Positions 1 to 6,303 of a DNA stretch of 10,130 nucleotides are shown here, in pieces (position 1 is the stretch's first letter; each line of letters begins with the position of its first letter). Position numbers and translations under genes: made by a program. Source of the DNA: a bacterium (GTDB lineage: Bacteria; Planctomycetota; JACOTG01; JAUIME01); NCBI GenBank assembly GCA_030433195.1, contig JAUIME010000124.1:1-10130 (forward strand), written 5' to 3'. The notes under the pieces were generated by a model. That model did not search any database, was not told the origin of the DNA, and was given only the letters and a program-made list of their open reading frames with translations.

Positions 1-687
1 CTGCACCTGCCCCTCGACGGTGGCCTTCGCCTGGCTCGCGGTCGCGCGGTTCTCACCCTGCGCGTTGAGCCAGTCGACGACCTTCGCGCGGGGGAAGCGC
101 TTCTTGTAGTTGCCGACCTTGTCCGTGCTCGAGAATTCGACCACGGGGAAGATGTATCCGCCGGGACGCGACGCGGCACCCGCAATCGCCTCGATCAGCT
201 TCTTCATCATCCCCGAGCCACCCTTGTTCTTCCCCGAGAACATCACGGTCGTGCCCTGGTGCTCGCCGGAGATGCACTTGAAGTGCGCCTCCGCGGCCGG
301 CGCCCACGTCGCCGGCTTGCCCGCGGAGAAGCCCGTCTTGTTCACCCCGAGGTCCGGGAGGCTCGCCTTGTCGACCTTCTTCTCGTTCAGCGAGACCATG
401 CGCTCGTGCGGCTCGCCGTCGAGCCACGCGAAGTAGCCGTGACGAATCGAGCCGACGAGCAGGACCCACTTCGAGTCGGGCTCGATCTCCTCGCCGTCCT
501 GACCGAAGACGAACTTCCCGCTGTCCTGGTCGAGCGTCAGGAACGGCACGCCCCCGGCGCTCGGCAGGTCGGGGAGCACGTTCTCGTTGAGCGAAGACAT
601 GAGGTCTTCGAGGTTGGCGGGGAGCCCGGCGTCTTCGAGGACCGCGAGCGCGTTTTCGAGGACCGCGAGCGCGTTTTCGTTGGACAT
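1..687 (-). CDS. Conserved phage protein, possible ssDNA-binding partner of the nuclease (partial, C-terminus off window)
   Basis: The frame is open from the ATG at 687 to the window edge, giving 229 residues with no stop, so the C-terminus is missing. The start is supported by AAGGA placed 7 bases upstream, in a 60-base gap after the preceding gene. The N-terminus has a tandem heptad NALAVLE (residues 5-11 and 12-18). The core, from about residue 58, contains KFVFGQDGEE, then W74, then HGYFAWLDGE (83-92). Further on are a cysteine in KCISGEHQG, a Gly/Lys-rich SGKNKGGSG loop and a FPVVEF strand. From memory, this pattern (a HGY-x-W element, a C-x-x-G element, a late PVV strand) occurs in hypothetical proteins of phage replication modules. 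Its position after a Cas4-like nuclease resembles DUF2800/DUF2815-type pairs, where the partner is thought to bind ssDNA. I infer a DNA-binding role but see no named fold. The CDS is sure; the function is weak. Confidence 0.5.
   Translation of the reverse strand, partial: MSNENALAVLENALAVLEDAGLPANLEDLMSSLNENVLPDLPSAGGVPFLTLDQDSGKFVFGQDGEEIEPDSKWVLLVGSIRHGYFAWLDGEPHERMVSLNEKKVDKASLPDLGVNKTGFSAGKPATWAPAAEAHFKCISGEHQGTTVMFSGKNKGGSGMMKKLIEAIAGAASRPGGYIFPVVEFSSTDKVGNYKKRFPRAKVVDWLNAQGENRATASQAKATVEGQVQ
634..679. repeat. Tandem 21-bp direct repeat inside the first gene
   Basis: A 21-bp unit beginning ttcgaggaccgcgagcg occurs twice in direct succession at 634-654 and 655-675. The four bases after it (676-679) start a third copy. 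The two units are identical and in frame on the minus strand, where they encode the heptad NALAVLE twice near the N-terminus of the protein. Perfect identity at the DNA level, including third codon positions, points to a recent slippage or duplication event rather than an old protein repeat. Confidence 0.95.
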
Positions 688-747
688 CTTCGTTTCCTTC
701 TTCCGTTTGTCGTTCTTCCCGGGAACCGCCGGGTCGGTCCGCGAACG
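688..747 (-). promoter_or_regulatory. Short intergenic leader with a ribosome binding site
   Basis: This 60-base gap separates the winged-helix-like gene from the next gene in the same direction. Near its downstream end, the minus strand reads GAAGAAGGAAACGAAG before the ATG, giving an AAGGA site with about 7 bases of spacing. The upstream part contains the self-complementary pairs CCCGGCGG and CCCGGGAA but no stable stem with a T-run, so I do not call a terminator. I see no clear -35/-10 pair. It is the only gap longer than a few bases within the leftward early operon. Confidence 0.4.
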
Positions 748-966
748 CTACGCGGCGTACTTCTTCTTGTCCAGCTCGGCGCGGCCCTGCCGCGTCAGCC
801 GGGTGATGCTCCGCTTCCGCCGCGGGTCGTACTTCGCGACGACGAAGCCGAGGCGCTTCGGCTTGCGGAGGAACCGCCAGTCGACCTCGTTGGCCTTCCC
901 CGCCTTGACCAGGCGCATCGCTTCGTAGTGGACCGGCTCGAGACGGTCAGCCTTGGAAATCGACAT
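748..966 (-). CDS. Small winged-helix-like basic protein (72 aa)
   Basis: The start at 966 is chosen because GGAGG lies 5 bases upstream (minus strand GGAGGTATCGATG); the upstream in-frame ATG at 999 lacks such a site. The gene overlaps the end of the nuclease gene by 20 bases, so it is probably coupled to it. The product has a helical N-terminal half (EPVHYEAMRLVKAGK, residues 10-24) followed by a basic segment. That segment ends in KRSITRLTRQGRAELDKK (residues 51-68), which resembles the beta-wing and last helix of winged helix-turn-helix proteins (compare the common pattern I-x-L-T-x-x-G-R-x-x-L). I infer a nucleic-acid-binding role, perhaps as a regulator or accessory to the nuclease. No catalytic motif is seen. 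The CDS is well supported by its ribosome binding site and position; the fold assignment is tentative. Confidence 0.5.
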   Translation of the reverse strand: MSISKADRLEPVHYEAMRLVKAGKANEVDWRFLRKPKRLGFVVAKYDPRRKRSITRLTRQGRAELDKKKYAA

Positions 967-2173
967 CGATACCTCCGAGTGCTCTTCCGAGCACGTCACC
1001 CGCCGACGCGGCAGCCGGCCGCGGGTCTGAATTGGGGACCAACTTGGTCCCGGTGATGGGGCGATGAACGAAGCGCTCGTTCAGCTCTTCGATCAGCGCC
1101 TTCGCTCGGTCCTTCTTGTGCGCAGCCTTGATCGTCTTCTCGAGCTGCGCGGGGCTCTTGATCTTCTTCTCTTCGATGTCCGAGACGCGGAGCTTGGCCG
1201 TCTTGCGGAGCCAGTCCATCGTCACGTCCGGGTCGACGAGCTTCCGGTTGCCGATCGCCTCGACGACCTTCCATCCCGCGATGGCCGCGCCGAAGTCGAC
1301 TTCGCTCTTCGCCAGGCGCTCGACTTCGTTCGCGAACGCCTTGAGCTGGTCGAGGCGGGGCAGCCAATAGGCGTACTCGACCGCGGTCATCTTCTGCGGT
1401 GCGAGTGACAGCGCGTCCTCGCCGAGCTTCTGAATCGCGGAGCACGACGTGAACGCGGAGCACCAGCGGCACCAGTCGCCGACGCGGAGCGGGGCCTTCG
1501 GGTTGTCGATCGCGTCGTTCGTCGTGCGGACGACCGTCTCGAGCATCTTCAGCCATTCGCGCGTCGTCACCCACATGTCGAGGTCGTCCGACTTCGGCGG
1601 TTGGCCGATCGCGAGCGCGAATTGCTCGGCCTGTTCGGCGTACTCCGCGAAGTCCGGGTCGAGCATGAGCCCGAGCATATAGAACCCGAGCTGCATCGAC
1701 CCGCGGGCGGGCACGCCGACGCCCGCCCCGAACTTCCAGTCGACGATCCCGAGCGTTGGGCGTCCGCGGTACTCGCCGAACCATGCGAGGTCGGACGTGC
1801 CGAAGAGGTTCGGGCCGATCGCTTCGAGCGAGACGCGAACCTCCGATGCCTTCACGAAGCCGCGAACCTCGGAACGCAGCCCGTCGTACATCTCCCACGC
1901 GGACTGCGCGAGCTTCACATTCTCCGCGTTCAGCTCGGCGTCGTTGAATTTCGGGAAACCTTCCCCGTCCTGCACGTACTTCGCGAACAGGTCGAGCGGA
2001 CGGTCGTTCGTCTCGATGCAGAAGTCCATCACGTTGTGGAGCAACGAACCTTCGTCCGCGTACTCGCTCGACGTGTCCTCGCGACCGACCCGCTCTTCCT
2101 CGCGGTACGAGCCCGGACAATTCGCCCGACGGTAGAGGCTCGAGCCCCCGATGCGGTTGCTGTGCTCGCTCAT
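947..2173 (-). CDS. PD-(D/E)XK exonuclease with Cas4/AddB-type Fe-S cysteines (DUF2800-like)
   Basis: The 408-aa product reads as a RecB-family nuclease. The start at 2173 overlaps the thyX stop as ATGA; the longer open frame upstream is only a shadow of thyX and the DUF3310 gene. Visible elements in order are C19 in RRANCPGS; an E41/H46 helix (ADEGSLLHNVMD); the active-site strand pair GTSD (125-128) and VDWK (144-147), supplying D128, D145 and K147; and the Q161-x3-Y165 motif (QLGFY). A late cysteine group C235-x2-C238-x5-C244 follows. C19 plus these three cysteines is the arrangement that holds a 4Fe-4S cluster in Cas4, AddB and related phage nucleases. In this family the enzyme trims DNA ends for recombination or replication. 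All catalytic residues appear present. Neighbours are thyX upstream and a winged-helix-like gene and possible ssDNA-binding gene downstream. The family is confident; DUF2800 membership itself would need a profile search. Confidence 0.85.
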   Translation of the reverse strand: MSEHSNRIGGSSLYRRANCPGSYREEERVGREDTSSEYADEGSLLHNVMDFCIETNDRPLDLFAKYVQDGEGFPKFNDAELNAENVKLAQSAWEMYDGLRSEVRGFVKASEVRVSLEAIGPNLFGTSDLAWFGEYRGRPTLGIVDWKFGAGVGVPARGSMQLGFYMLGLMLDPDFAEYAEQAEQFALAIGQPPKSDDLDMWVTTREWLKMLETVVRTTNDAIDNPKAPLRVGDWCRWCSAFTSCSAIQKLGEDALSLAPQKMTAVEYAYWLPRLDQLKAFANEVERLAKSEVDFGAAIAGWKVVEAIGNRKLVDPDVTMDWLRKTAKLRVSDIEEKKIKSPAQLEKTIKAAHKKDRAKALIEELNERFVHRPITGTKLVPNSDPRPAAASAGDVLGRALGGIDVDFQG

Positions 2174-2871
2174 AGCGTCGCCTCGAAGACCGTCGTCGAG
2201 ACGGGGAACAATCCGCGGAGGTCTTCGAGCATCGCCTCCGCGACCTTCCGGATCTCCCACTGCGCGTGCGCATCGAGCCGTAGTCGCAGAAAACCGAAGG
2301 CGTTGTGCAGGCTGACGGTGTCGTAGTAGCTCGTGTAGAGGTTCTGCGGTAGGACCATGCGCGCCATCTCGCGAGCGACACCCGCTTTGAGAAGTTTGTT
2401 GTACGCGTCGACCCCCTCCTGCGTGAAGCTGGCGACGAATTGCGCCGCGTCCCACGCTCCGACACCGGCGACCCAATGGTCGACCAACGGGTTGAACGCG
2501 TCGTTGTTCGACGCCTGGCGGTTCTTCTCGTGCTGCGATCGGAACGTCTCCGGGTTGTAGAACGCGAGGTCTTCGGACGTGTAGCGCCGGCTGATCTCGT
2601 TGTACGCCCACGTGCGGTGTCGGTGGTGCTGGCTTCGCACGAACAACGGCACCGTGAAGCGCCACGTGATCATGCAGTGCTCGAACGGTGACGTGTGCCG
2701 ATTCTCGAGCAGGTAGCGAATCAGCTTCGCGTCGCGCTCGTCGTCCCACGCGTCGCCCCCGAACGAGACGCGCGCGGCTTCGACGATGCGACGGTCGTTC
2801 CCCATGTGATCGATCAGCGTGACGGACCCGATGGTATCGCCGACTTCGGTGTAGATGTGGCGTTCGTTCAT
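2170..2871 (-). CDS. thyX: Flavin-dependent thymidylate synthase ThyX
   Basis: The 233-aa product carries the ThyX signature RHR-x7-S, seen as R84-H85-R86 then S94 (HHRHRTWAYNEIS). Before it is the conserved RHTSPFEH block (58-65). The C-terminal half has GVAREMARMVLP and LRLRLDAHAQWEIR, typical of the FAD/dUMP-binding helices. The family makes dTMP from dUMP using FAD, NADPH and methylenetetrahydrofolate, unlike ThyA, and acts as a tetramer in the cytoplasm. The start at 2871 has GGAGGAAGC directly upstream and overlaps the preceding stop as ATGA; the end overlaps the nuclease start the same way. The length is normal for the family. In a phage this enzyme supports rapid DNA synthesis, and its place next to a DUF3310 gene and replication nucleases fits that. 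Identification is secure. Confidence 0.97.
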   Translation of the reverse strand: MNERHIYTEVGDTIGSVTLIDHMGNDRRIVEAARVSFGGDAWDDERDAKLIRYLLENRHTSPFEHCMITWRFTVPLFVRSQHHRHRTWAYNEISRRYTSEDLAFYNPETFRSQHEKNRQASNNDAFNPLVDHWVAGVGAWDAAQFVASFTQEGVDAYNKLLKAGVAREMARMVLPQNLYTSYYDTVSLHNAFGFLRLRLDAHAQWEIRKVAEAMLEDLRGLFPVSTTVFEATL

Positions 2872-3281
2872 GCTTCCTCCAACTCGCGGATCGCACGGTC
2901 GATGTACGCCCGCGCTTTCTTGAGGTCTTCGATCTCGTTCGTCTTCTCCCCCGCGCGGCACACGTACTTGACGACGTTGCCCCGGAGGAAATCGAGCCCC
3001 TGGTCGACGATGAAATCCCAGACCTCGATCTTCCCGGACGTGTAGTGCGGCGGATGCCGCACCGGATCCGGTCGCCCTTGCACCCCGCCGAGGAGCACGT
3101 CGGTGTACTCGTCCGGCAAGTACGGATTCGCTTCCGCGACGTCCACGGAATCGACGATCTGAACGCCGTGCTTTCGTTCCGTCGGGTGAGCCGGGAGGAC
3201 GTAGTTTGCGATGCTCTCGCGAGCATCCTCGACCTTCAAGGTCTCCCCGGTCGTCTTGTCGATGATGTGTTTGTCGACCAT
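2868..3281 (-). CDS. DUF3310 domain protein with an N-terminal extension
   Basis: Of 137 residues, the C-terminal half (about 74-131) matches DUF3310, a small helical domain found widely in phages and sometimes annotated as nucleotide-kinase-like. Diagnostic pieces are the start VRHPPHYTSGKIE with H76, H79 and Y80, the central GNVVKYVCRAGEK (101-113), and DLKKARAYID (119-128). The molecular function of the domain is not established; its usual company is nucleotide metabolism and replication genes, as here with thyX. The first 73 residues (DKTTGETLKVEDARE and NPYLPDEYTD) are not part of the domain and I do not recognise them. The start at 3281 has a GGGGG-type ribosome binding site, and the preceding stop lies 3 bases upstream. 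The domain call is confident. Confidence 0.9.
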   Translation of the reverse strand: MVDKHIIDKTTGETLKVEDARESIANYVLPAHPTERKHGVQIVDSVDVAEANPYLPDEYTDVLLGGVQGRPDPVRHPPHYTSGKIEVWDFIVDQGLDFLRGNVVKYVCRAGEKTNEIEDLKKARAYIDRAIRELEEA

Positions 3282-3284
3282 GTT

Positions 3285-3686
3285 CTAGTCCCCCTTCTCG
3301 TCGAAGCTGCCGGTCAGGATGTATCGGAGCGTCCGGACTTTTCGTGTGTGTTCTTTGATCAAGTCCGACCAATAGTCGATTTCGCGCGAGCACCGCGACT
3401 TACCGATCTCCGTGACCGCGGACGAGAGCGCGCGAGACATCTCGTCGAAATAGGCCACCGCACGGTTGTAGACGGTCATCGGGTCGTCGAAATTGTTCGT
3501 GAGAGGGAAGCGCTGAACCGTCGCGCCGTTCGGCAGCGTTACGGCGCTTCCGTCTTCGGGAATCGTGCTCGGGTCGATTCCGAAAAGACGTTGCGCCGTA
3601 TCGTCTGACATGATCATCGATTCCGGTGAGCCCCCGGAAATGTATGCGGAACGGATGACGTCGAGTAGCTCTTTTTCCGTAGGCAT
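3285..3686 (-). CDS. Phage protein of unknown function (133 aa)
   Basis: The reading frame is supported by its operon position. It starts 3 bases after the preceding gene's stop, with GGAGG upstream, and ends 3 bases before the DUF3310 start. The protein begins TEKELLDVIRSAYISGG, then IIMS-like SMIMSDDTAQRLFGIDP, then a short beta-like stretch (GSAVTLPNGATVQRFPLT). The C-terminal half is helical and charged (DEMSRALSSAVTEI, DYWSDLIKEHTRKVRTL). No signal peptide, transmembrane segment or catalytic motif is visible, and I do not recognise a family. Context places it in the early operon ahead of DUF3310 and thyX. The CDS is sound; the function is unknown. Confidence 0.8.
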   Translation of the reverse strand: MPTEKELLDVIRSAYISGGSPESMIMSDDTAQRLFGIDPSTIPEDGSAVTLPNGATVQRFPLTNNFDDPMTVYNRAVAYFDEMSRALSSAVTEIGKSRCSREIDYWSDLIKEHTRKVRTLRYILTGSFDEKGD

Positions 3687-3689
3687 GTT

Positions 3690-4346
3690 CTAGTCCTCCC
3701 CGACGCCGAACACCGACGGGATCGAAATGGCGTCCGAGCTGAGCTTCGCGCTGATCGTCTCACGTGGCCCGTTCGTGCCGTCGGACACCGCCGGGCGGTC
3801 GAGGTTCTGGACGCTCGCCACCTGGATGACCTCGCAGTCGGCGCCTTCGAGGTATTGCTTCATTCGCGTGCGCGCGGTGTTCTCGTTCTCCGCGTGAACC
3901 TCGACCTTGGCCATGACGATTCCCTGGAACGGAGTCGAACCGTCGAAAGCCTTCACCTTGTCGACGACCCGTCGAACGTTGGTCGTCATCGACGGAGCGC
4001 CCTTGTCCCGAAGGATCGGGTACTTCGGGTCGTCGTAGTCGATCAGCACGCCGAAGATCGACCACGCGGCCTGGCACGCGTTCATGGTCGACAGGAGAAT
4101 CGCGGAGGCGATCGTGATCGGCGGGTGCGACGGGGTGTCGCTGTCTCCGATCACGAAGCGGCCGCAGGCGGGCGGGTCCTCGTTCGGAACACGCTCGCGG
4201 TCGGCGGTGTACCCGACATGCCAGGCGATCACGGTGAACGCCGGCCCGTCTTCGTCCCGCGGGAAGTCCTCGCGAGTCACGACGACTTCGACGCCGGACT
4301 CGGACTGGATGCAGCGGATCGCGTGTTCGATTTCGCGGTAGCTCAT
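3690..4346 (-). CDS. Phage protein of unknown function (218 aa)
   Basis: The start is placed at the ATG at 4346, where the upstream stop and this start share one base (TGATG), a clear coupling signal. A longer open frame upstream codes Arg/His-rich low-complexity sequence opposite the coiled-coil gene and is not believed. The product is mixed alpha/beta: an N-terminal helix (YREIEHAIRCIQSES), strands VEVVVTRE and FTVIAWHVGY, a Pro-rich loop, and a hydrophobic helix (ITIASAILLSTMNACQAAWSIFGVLI). After this come a basic segment (NVRRVVDKVKAF) and a later strand-helix pair (GIVMAKVEVHAENENTARTRM, residues broadly 155-175). The hydrophobic stretch contains polar residues and is probably buried rather than membrane-spanning. 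No family is recognised. It is the second gene of the leftward early operon. Confidence 0.75.
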   Translation of the reverse strand: MSYREIEHAIRCIQSESGVEVVVTREDFPRDEDGPAFTVIAWHVGYTADRERVPNEDPPACGRFVIGDSDTPSHPPITIASAILLSTMNACQAAWSIFGVLIDYDDPKYPILRDKGAPSMTTNVRRVVDKVKAFDGSTPFQGIVMAKVEVHAENENTARTRMKQYLEGADCEVIQVASVQNLDRPAVSDGTNGPRETISAKLSSDAISIPSVFGVGED

Positions 4347-4660
4347 CAGCGCACCCGCCCGTCGATCTCGTCTGCGATGCCGCGACGCTGAGCTTCGAGG
4401 ATCATGCACGCGAACGATTCCATCCGCGCGGCGTCGTAGGCGTAGCGCTTGTCCATGCGAAGGCAAACGCGGATCGAGTTCAGCAAGTGCTGATCGTCCA
4501 TGTTGCTGATCAGCGTCGTTGCCCCCGTGAAGGACACCCAACAAGGTTGTTCGGCGAGACGCTTCAGGTGGCGGTACTCCGCATCGAGACTTTCGAGGCG
4601 GTGCTGCGCCTCGCGAATGTCGGTCTCCAGGTCGCGAAGTTTCTTTTGGATCAAGTTCAT
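4346..4660 (-). CDS. Coiled-coil protein of unknown function, first gene of the leftward operon
   Basis: The 104-aa product begins at the ATG at 4660, chosen because AGGAGGGG lies about 9 bases upstream; the longer frame starting at 4720 would run through the promoter. Residues 1-38 (IQKKLRDLETDIREAQHRL and the following SLDAEYRHLKRLAE) have a clear heptad pattern of Leu and charged residues, so a coiled coil or oligomerisation helix is likely. The rest is short: PCWVSFTGATTLISN, then a helical region with Cys in SIRVCLRMDKRYAYDAARM and FACMILEAQRRGI. No DNA-binding motif is evident. As the promoter-proximal gene of an early phage operon it could be a regulator or host-takeover factor, but that is only inference from position. 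Confidence 0.7.
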   Translation of the reverse strand: MNLIQKKLRDLETDIREAQHRLESLDAEYRHLKRLAEQPCWVSFTGATTLISNMDDQHLLNSIRVCLRMDKRYAYDAARMESFACMILEAQRRGIADEIDGRVR

Positions 4661-4682
4661 TTCGATAGCCCCTCCTACAAGG

Positions 4683-4721
4683 CTTGACGATACATATAAG
4701 CGCACTTTACATGGTGTCAAG
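4683..4721. promoter_or_regulatory. Overlapping divergent sigma70-like promoters with an inverted CTTGAC repeat
   Basis: This is the only clearly A+T-enriched intergenic stretch in the window. On the minus strand, TTGACA (4720-4715) is followed after 16 bases by TATATG (4698-4693). That places a start near 4686 and a leader of about 26 bases containing the AGGAGG of the coiled-coil gene. On the plus strand, TTGACG (4684-4689) is followed after 17 bases by TTACAT (4707-4712), a weak -10; a better -10 match, TATAAG (4695-4700), has no good -35. Either would start transcription within about 15 bases of the helicase GTG. CTTGAC at 4683-4688 and GTCAAG at 4716-4721 form an inverted repeat spaced by 27 bases. 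The two promoters overlap almost completely, so RNA polymerase probably cannot occupy both at once. The minus-strand promoter is the better supported of the two. Confidence 0.55.
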
Positions 4722-6133
4722 TGCCAACGAGAAAAGAATCTCTCCTCACCCCAGAACAGCGCGCAGCTATCGATTTCGGCCTCGGCGGAGCCGATTCATT
4801 GTTCCTCGCCGACGTCGGCTTCGGGAAGACCGCGATTGTTTTGACGATTCTTCAGCGCGTGCTCGACACGTTCGCGGACCCGGGACGGGTGCTCGTCCTT
4901 GCCCCGCTTCGCGTCGCGCGAAACGTGTGGAAGCAAGAAGCGGAAGCGTGGGAGCACACCGAGCACCTACGCATTGCGGTCGCGGCGGGCGAGCCCGCGA
5001 AGAAGCGACGCGCGGCCATCGAAGGCGACGCGCAGATCGTGACGCTCAACTATGAAAACGTCCCGTGGTTCGTCGACAACTACGCGACCAACGGGAAGAA
5101 GCCTCCATTCAAACGAATCGTGCTCGACGAGATCGACAAGATGAAGACGCCAGGGTCGTCACGCTTCCGGAAGCTGCGTCGGCTCGTCGACCACTGGAAC
5201 CACCGTATCGGATTGACGGGCACGCCGACCCCAAACAAGCTCAACGAGATTTGGGGCGAAGCGTTCCTCGTCGATGGCGGCGCAGCGTTGGGGTCCAGCG
5301 TCACGCGGTTCCGAAAGCAATTCTTCTACGAGACGGATTACATGGGCTACAACCTCGCCCCGCACGCGTTCGCCGAGGAAGAAATCTATCGGCGGATCGC
5401 TCCGTTCACGTACCGACTTGCGGCGAAGGGCAACCCGGGCGAGGTCCACGTTCGCGATCACTTCTTCGACATGGACGCGAAACAATCGAAGGCGTACCTC
5501 GACATGGAGAAGAAGCTCCTCACGATGCTCGACGACCTCGACGATCCGGTGGTCGCGAAGAGCGCCGCGGTGTGCGGGAACAAGCTGACGCAGATCGCCA
5601 GCGGGTTCGCGTACTACGAACGTGACGACGCGCCGGGCCTCCGCGAGACGGTGTTCTTCTCCGAGTCGAAGCTGAAGGTGCTCGAGGAGATCGTCTCCGA
5701 GCTTCAGGGGCATCAGGTGCTCGTCGTGTACGAGTACAAGGCGCAGCTCGAGATGATCGAGAAGCGCTTCCCGAAGGCGTGGGTGCTCGACAAGGGCGCG
5801 AAGGGCGACGCGCAGCTCGCGGCGTGGAATCGTGGCGAAGGCGAAATGCTCGTCTTCCATCCGCAGTCCGCAGGGCACGGGCTCAACATGCACATCGGCG
5901 GGTGCCATCACCTCGTCTACCTGACGTTGCCGTGGTCGTGGGGATTGTATGGTCAGGTGAACGGGCGCATCGACCGTCGCGGGCAGAAGCATCCCGTCTA
6001 CATTCACCGGTTGCTCGCGCGTGATACGATCGACGAGCGCCGCGCGGAAGTGATCGAACAGAAGAAGGGCGGCGAGCGCGCGTTGCTCGACGCGATGAAG
6101 CGCTGGACGGAAGAGCGAGGGGGTCGACGATGA
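4721..6133 (+). CDS. SNF2/superfamily 2 phage helicase
   Basis: The 470-aa product shows the SF2 motifs in order: a Q-like LTPEQRAAIDF (9-19); Walker A DVGFGKT (31-37), which replaces the usual DEMGLGKT; motif Ia VLAPLRVARNVW (58-70); motif II DEID (136-139); and motif III LTGTP (165-169). In the second RecA lobe come the HPQSAGHGLN segment, an LTLPWSW strand typical of SNF2 proteins, and the arginine-finger motif GRIDRRGQ (415-422). The set indicates an ATP-dependent DNA translocase of the compact phage SNF2 type, probably used in replication or recombination. No extra domain is present. GTG at 4721 is the first start after the in-frame TAA at 4697-4699, and no Shine-Dalgarno sequence precedes it, so the message may be leaderless or nearly so. 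The end overlaps the next start as ATGA. The family is confident; the exact substrate is unknown. Confidence 0.92.
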   Translation: MPTRKESLLTPEQRAAIDFGLGGADSLFLADVGFGKTAIVLTILQRVLDTFADPGRVLVLAPLRVARNVWKQEAEAWEHTEHLRIAVAAGEPAKKRRAAIEGDAQIVTLNYENVPWFVDNYATNGKKPPFKRIVLDEIDKMKTPGSSRFRKLRRLVDHWNHRIGLTGTPTPNKLNEIWGEAFLVDGGAALGSSVTRFRKQFFYETDYMGYNLAPHAFAEEEIYRRIAPFTYRLAAKGNPGEVHVRDHFFDMDAKQSKAYLDMEKKLLTMLDDLDDPVVAKSAAVCGNKLTQIASGFAYYERDDAPGLRETVFFSESKLKVLEEIVSELQGHQVLVVYEYKAQLEMIEKRFPKAWVLDKGAKGDAQLAAWNRGEGEMLVFHPQSAGHGLNMHIGGCHHLVYLTLPWSWGLYGQVNGRIDRRGQKHPVYIHRLLARDTIDERRAEVIEQKKGGERALLDAMKRWTEERGGRR

Positions 6134-6303
6134 ATCTCGATCAGAAGAAATATCTACGCGCGCAGCGTAAACGCGCGCAACGTCGCGCGGATCGTGAAGC
6201 CGCGCGACGGAAGATCGAAGACGACTATCGCATGAGTAACCGACTCGACGCGGACAGGCGGAAACGTTGGCGCGCGCTCGAAAGGTGGTACGCGGATGCG
6301 TGA
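6130..6303 (+). CDS. Small highly basic protein (57 aa), unknown function
   Basis: ATG at 6130 overlaps the helicase stop (ATGA) and is preceded by GAGGGGG 6 bases upstream; the stop at 6301-6303 overlaps the VRR-NUC start region by 8 bases. The product begins MNLDQKKYLRAQRKRAQRRA and continues as a long charged helix (ADREAARRKIEDDYR) with two late Trp residues (KRWRAL, ERWY). About a third of the residues are Arg or Lys, so nucleic-acid binding is likely. No domain is recognised. The ribosome binding site and the tight coupling on both sides make a real gene likely despite its size. It may serve as an accessory to the helicase or nuclease; this is inference from position. Confidence 0.65.
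   Translation: MNLDQKKYLRAQRKRAQRRADREAARRKIEDDYRMSNRLDADRRKRWRALERWYADA

Noticed and set aside
688..747. Possible terminator in the gap before the first gene
   Set aside because: The short CCCGG pairs do not form a strong stem followed by a T-run, and the genes on both sides read in the same direction.
2174..3226. Upstream extension of the nuclease frame giving a 759-aa protein
   Set aside because: The added 351 residues are Arg/Ser-rich shadow sequence of thyX and DUF3310; the motif-bearing protein starts at the coupled ATG at 2173.
4347..4544. Longer start for the 218-aa unknown protein
   Set aside because: The extra residues are Arg/His-rich and overlap the coiled-coil gene; the TGATG junction marks the true start at 4346.
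6130..6200. Repeated CGCGCGCA-like sequence as a possible repeat element
   Set aside because: It is imperfect, lies inside a coding region and is explained by clustered Arg and Ala codons.
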